NCBI GenBank assembly: GCA_947650285.1
Contig: CANTFL010000786.1
Location: 1-64,000 of the forward strand
Direction of reading: 5' to 3'
Source: Hyaloperonospora brassicae
Lineage: Eukaryota > Oomycota > Peronosporomycetes > Peronosporales > Peronosporaceae
DNA: 64,000 nucleotides
How positions within the stretch are numbered: the stretch's first letter is position 1; every line of letters begins with the position of its first letter. This document shows, in pieces, positions 60,690 to 64,000 of the stretch. The translations under genes and the position numbers were made by a program. Under the pieces are notes generated by a model, which was given only the letters and a program-made list of their open reading frames with translations, was not told where the DNA came from and ran no database searches.

Positions 60690-60815
60690 TGCAAACGGAG
60701 AGCCGCATTCGGCGCGAGTCAGAAGCTGCGCAGATCGCATTGGCACGCACTAGTGAAGAAGCGTTAAGTGTGCTTTTATCAAATGCAGGCCACTTTTAAC
60801 CGAAATGTTATAAGA
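60690..60815 (+). pseudogene. Possible Gag zinc-knuckle remnant
   Basis: The plus strand reads RIRRESEAAQIALARTSEEALSV and then NAGHF.PKCYK, which looks like the end of a retroelement Gag with the GH...C half of a CCHC knuckle. The first cysteines are gone. Weak. Confidence 0.25.
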
Positions 60816-63800
60816 TTGACATTTGACGTTGTTCTTCGCCTCGTGTAGGTAATGACGATAAATTTAGGCTCGTACACTTGGGTGTGTTGGTGTGCAACCT
60901 ATATGTTTTTCATTAAAATGGTGCAACAAAGTATGAATAACGTGACAAGATTGACGTGGTTCCCAGCGTGAAAAAATAACGTGGTGACTACTTCCCATTT
61001 GAATAATTTATAGTCGCAGGTAGAATCTAGGTTTCTGTGTTCGCAAAAGTGCAGCCAGACTGACCGACGCGACGTCTTTGGTAATCGTGATGCTGATTTT
61101 GACGTCGACACAGTTGATGCGATTATAACGATCAATATGATCTTGATGCTTGTACTCTCGTCAACACACATCAGTCCACTGGCCGAACGATTTTGAGCCA
61201 CGTTCCTCGAATAAGAGCCAAGGTAAATTTTGCACCGGAATCGTAGTGATAAGTGAAACGATCAAGGCAATAATTATGTCAACTTTTTCGACAACAATGG
61301 CACAGCGATCCACCACGACAGTAAATTGTTTTTTGAATTTGATAGAATACGTTCGTTTCTTAAGTCTAAAACTTAATATATATATATATTACAAAGCAGA
61401 AAAGGGTTGAATATGATATGCGTTTGGCTTATAATAAATGCTTCGTGGTTTGTCAGAAAAAAGTCTACATTCTTCCGTGGGACGACGCACACCCTGGTGT
61501 TTTAATTATACACATCGTGAACGTTTTTTCGCTATTTTGACTAATCCCATAAAGTGAAGTTTACTGTGTGTCTTATTTTATTGGTCATACGATATTAAAT
61601 TCACCATTTGATATTTCTTAATAAACACGCCGGATGATTTAAACTGTTTGTATGCACAGGCCGAAGGATTGCGTTATCACACATTTCGACAATGGACAGA
61701 ACCTCTATCATTTGTCGGAGCACAAACCCCTTTTTCGACGAATAACTACGCTTCCACAAAGAAACTGTTCTAATAATATGTGAAACTTAAGGTGATTTGT
61801 AATAGCTTTAGAAAAAATTAATTCATACTCCCATCTACCAGCGTATGAGAAGGCAAGGCAAAAACCTACTTCTAAGTATCTGTCAAGCAAATAGCGAGCC
61901 TCAAAATTTAATTTTTGATATTTTAAGCACGAGATGATACTAGCCATACAAGCAAATCGTCAAAAACATAATTGATACCATTAAACGCCATTCAACACCA
62001 TTATACGGATCGATTATTTATCTAATTTTTGGTATTGGGCACCTATGGAAAGTGTTTGGTGAGCAATGTTTATGTGACGGTTAAGGACTGCTTGTTATAA
62101 ACTTTCCACGAATGTGATTTTTTCGACATGGTCAAAGAGGCTAAATCCCTGGATTTGACAAATAAACAAATTTGATTGTATATTTTGTAATGCGACTATC
62201 TTCATTTCCGGAAGACGACGTATTTTATTTGTGCCATCAAATAGCATCATGATAATATCCGGTAGAGTAGAAACGCTATTCGGTACTTTTCATTTGCTTT
62301 CATCTAAACTTGACAGCGTGAGAAAGCAGGCAATCTAATAACTATAAACATACCGCCGGTAGCTTAGATGATGCGGCAATAAAAACTAATTGCTTGTTAA
62401 CAATCAAGTCACTCTGGTCATTGGAGTAAGTCTGTTCTTATATTTATAATGTCATAGATCCAATAATTATAGTTAAAGCTTCCAATATGTTTTTATCAAA
62501 TGCACCACCTTATTAATAAGAAGAAACACTTATTCCGTAGTGCTATGAATTTAAATGCGCAATATGCCTACGTTTAATATTATCAATTCGGTATTCATTT
62601 TTAACGTCAATACCATGTTCGCATTCACCTGGTAAAAATTTCGGCATCAAGTACTGTAACACGTTATATTTAATAATAAAATGAACTTCCAATGGGGTTG
62701 TAATTAGCCACTATAAATCGCAGCTTAATGGTCAATAAGCGGGAGTCATAGTCTAAACAAAAAATTATTCATCAAGCTTAACATATTTAAAGTTTATACA
62801 CACACATTATTACTCAATAAATTACAAAATTGTTCATGCATAGAAGACAAAATAAAGAAAGCATCACTAGAGGATCACGCCAAATACAAGAAAAAGGATT
62901 AATATCCATCTTAAGTTTATTTTACTCTCAGAACATTGAGAAGCAAAAGTAGATCGACTATTGTGTATAAAAATACAGTAGAAGAAGGAATGTTTGTTTT
63001 GGGGAAGTTTAGCAGTCAAAGTAATTCGGCTGTTTGTTAGGACAACAAATGTGTTACACATATGCATTATTCGCTGTACCGATTTATACAAACAATTTCA
63101 TCTCATCCTGCATAAGCTTTTTAAGTTAAAAAATATTATTGTTGCAACATGAACGGGTTGATAATGAGATACCACTGGTATGAGACAAGCTAAAATACGG
63201 TTTGTGATGCCAAGTGTGCTCAACACTTCATTAGTTTCTACGAAAGTAAAATAAGTTTTGGTGAAAAATTGAGATAGTTTGGATTGACAATTTAGTAATA
63301 CATTTTGCAAATATATTAATTAGGGACTTTTTTTCGATTTGTACAGCTTACAACTTGAAAGGTGCTGACTAGCCTGTACGAAATGTATCGCTAAAAAAGT
63401 TATTGTATGTAAATTTAGGAATTAATTATTGTGGTTTTCAAAAAGATATCACGGGCTGAGATCTCGATAAAAATATATGTATTGAGCAACATCTATTACA
63501 TTCACATATACATATATATATATCATGCACGCAGAATGGGCACGTTAAAATATTGCAGAAGGTACGACGTAAACGGATGTAATGTCATTGCTAGTGCCAA
63601 ATGTATTCAGATCAATAGCTGAAACCTTATTTCGAGTAAAATTTGATGTTTATTCCGATAACAAATAGCATCGTGATAAACTTAGACTTATCAACAACAA
63701 ATTATAAGCATAAGTGAACGTAATAAAATGATGGAAGTTCTATACTTGCATAGCTTTAAAGCGTATCGTCTATGCTACATGTATTTTTAGCTGTAATATG

Positions 63801-64000
63801 TCAAGCAACATTGTCATGCAAAAAAGCTCGATTAAATCTAGGTATGGAAACAAATGTTGCGCATCGCAGCAAGGATTGCGCCTTATAAGCTTTAGTTACA
63901 AATAAAATATAGACCTTTACAAAGTCTTTTTAACCAAATGCATACTGCGGCGAACAGCGATGTTGCGGAGCAGGTCGGCGCGATTTCATATCTATTTATT
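60816..64000. other. AT-rich intergenic region, no convincing gene
   Basis: All frames are short and without motifs. TA microsatellites lie near 61378-61390 and 63508-63522. Confidence 0.6.

Overview
This window looks like a gene-poor, transposon-rich stretch of an oomycete genome, probably a Peronosporales species (downy mildew or Phytophthora relative). The evidence is the mix of decayed chromodomain Ty3/Gypsy and Ty1/Copia elements, a decayed ankyrin-repeat gene with the repeated EGCTT..MDG signature, and two intact intronless secreted-protein genes, each with an oomycete-type initiator close to its ATG. The spaces between elements are AT-rich and show no convincing genes.

Layout. 1-4344: 3' part of a Gypsy element (copy A: RNase H, integrase, chromodomain, 3' LTR) with a 334-residue ORF on the opposite strand. 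5049-5720: intact secreted-protein gene. 5.7-14 kb: AT-rich, with a signal-peptide remnant, a Copia Gag remnant and a diverged dispersed repeat. 14-22 kb: composite nest with a solo LTR (15068-15551), unrecognised plus-strand ORFs (15.7-19.3 kb), the integrase C-terminus and chromodomain of one Gypsy family on the minus strand, and the LTR, Gag and protease start of another family (copy D). 22-30.7 kb: AT-rich, with a 210-base run of C. 30739-44079: a decayed Copia element split by an almost full-length Gypsy element (copy B, 33463-41175, 5-bp target duplication GGAAG). 44388-44559: a tRNA-derived SINE with a perfect 15-bp target duplication. 46844-55080: a complete but decayed Gypsy element (copy F) of the same family as A. 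55.1-55.9 kb: ankyrin-repeat pseudogene. 58214-59431: intact 405-residue secreted, effector-like protein. 59.4-64 kb: AT-rich.

Two signals are not explained by ordinary annotation. First, the A/F Gypsy family is tiled with short perfect inverted repeats: I placed 15 stems of 8-11 bp with loops of 2-10 bases between 399 and 1907 alone, where about 0.2 would be expected by chance, and the same pattern runs through F and the LTRs. Second, both A and F carry a recognisably homologous ORF on the antisense strand between the chromodomain and the 3' LTR, and a second antisense coiled-coil frame opposite the integrase-chromodomain linker. Family B, and perhaps a third lineage, have antisense frames in the same places.

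The only intact genes that look cellular are the two secreted proteins. All retroelement reading frames are interrupted, so none of the copies looks autonomous.
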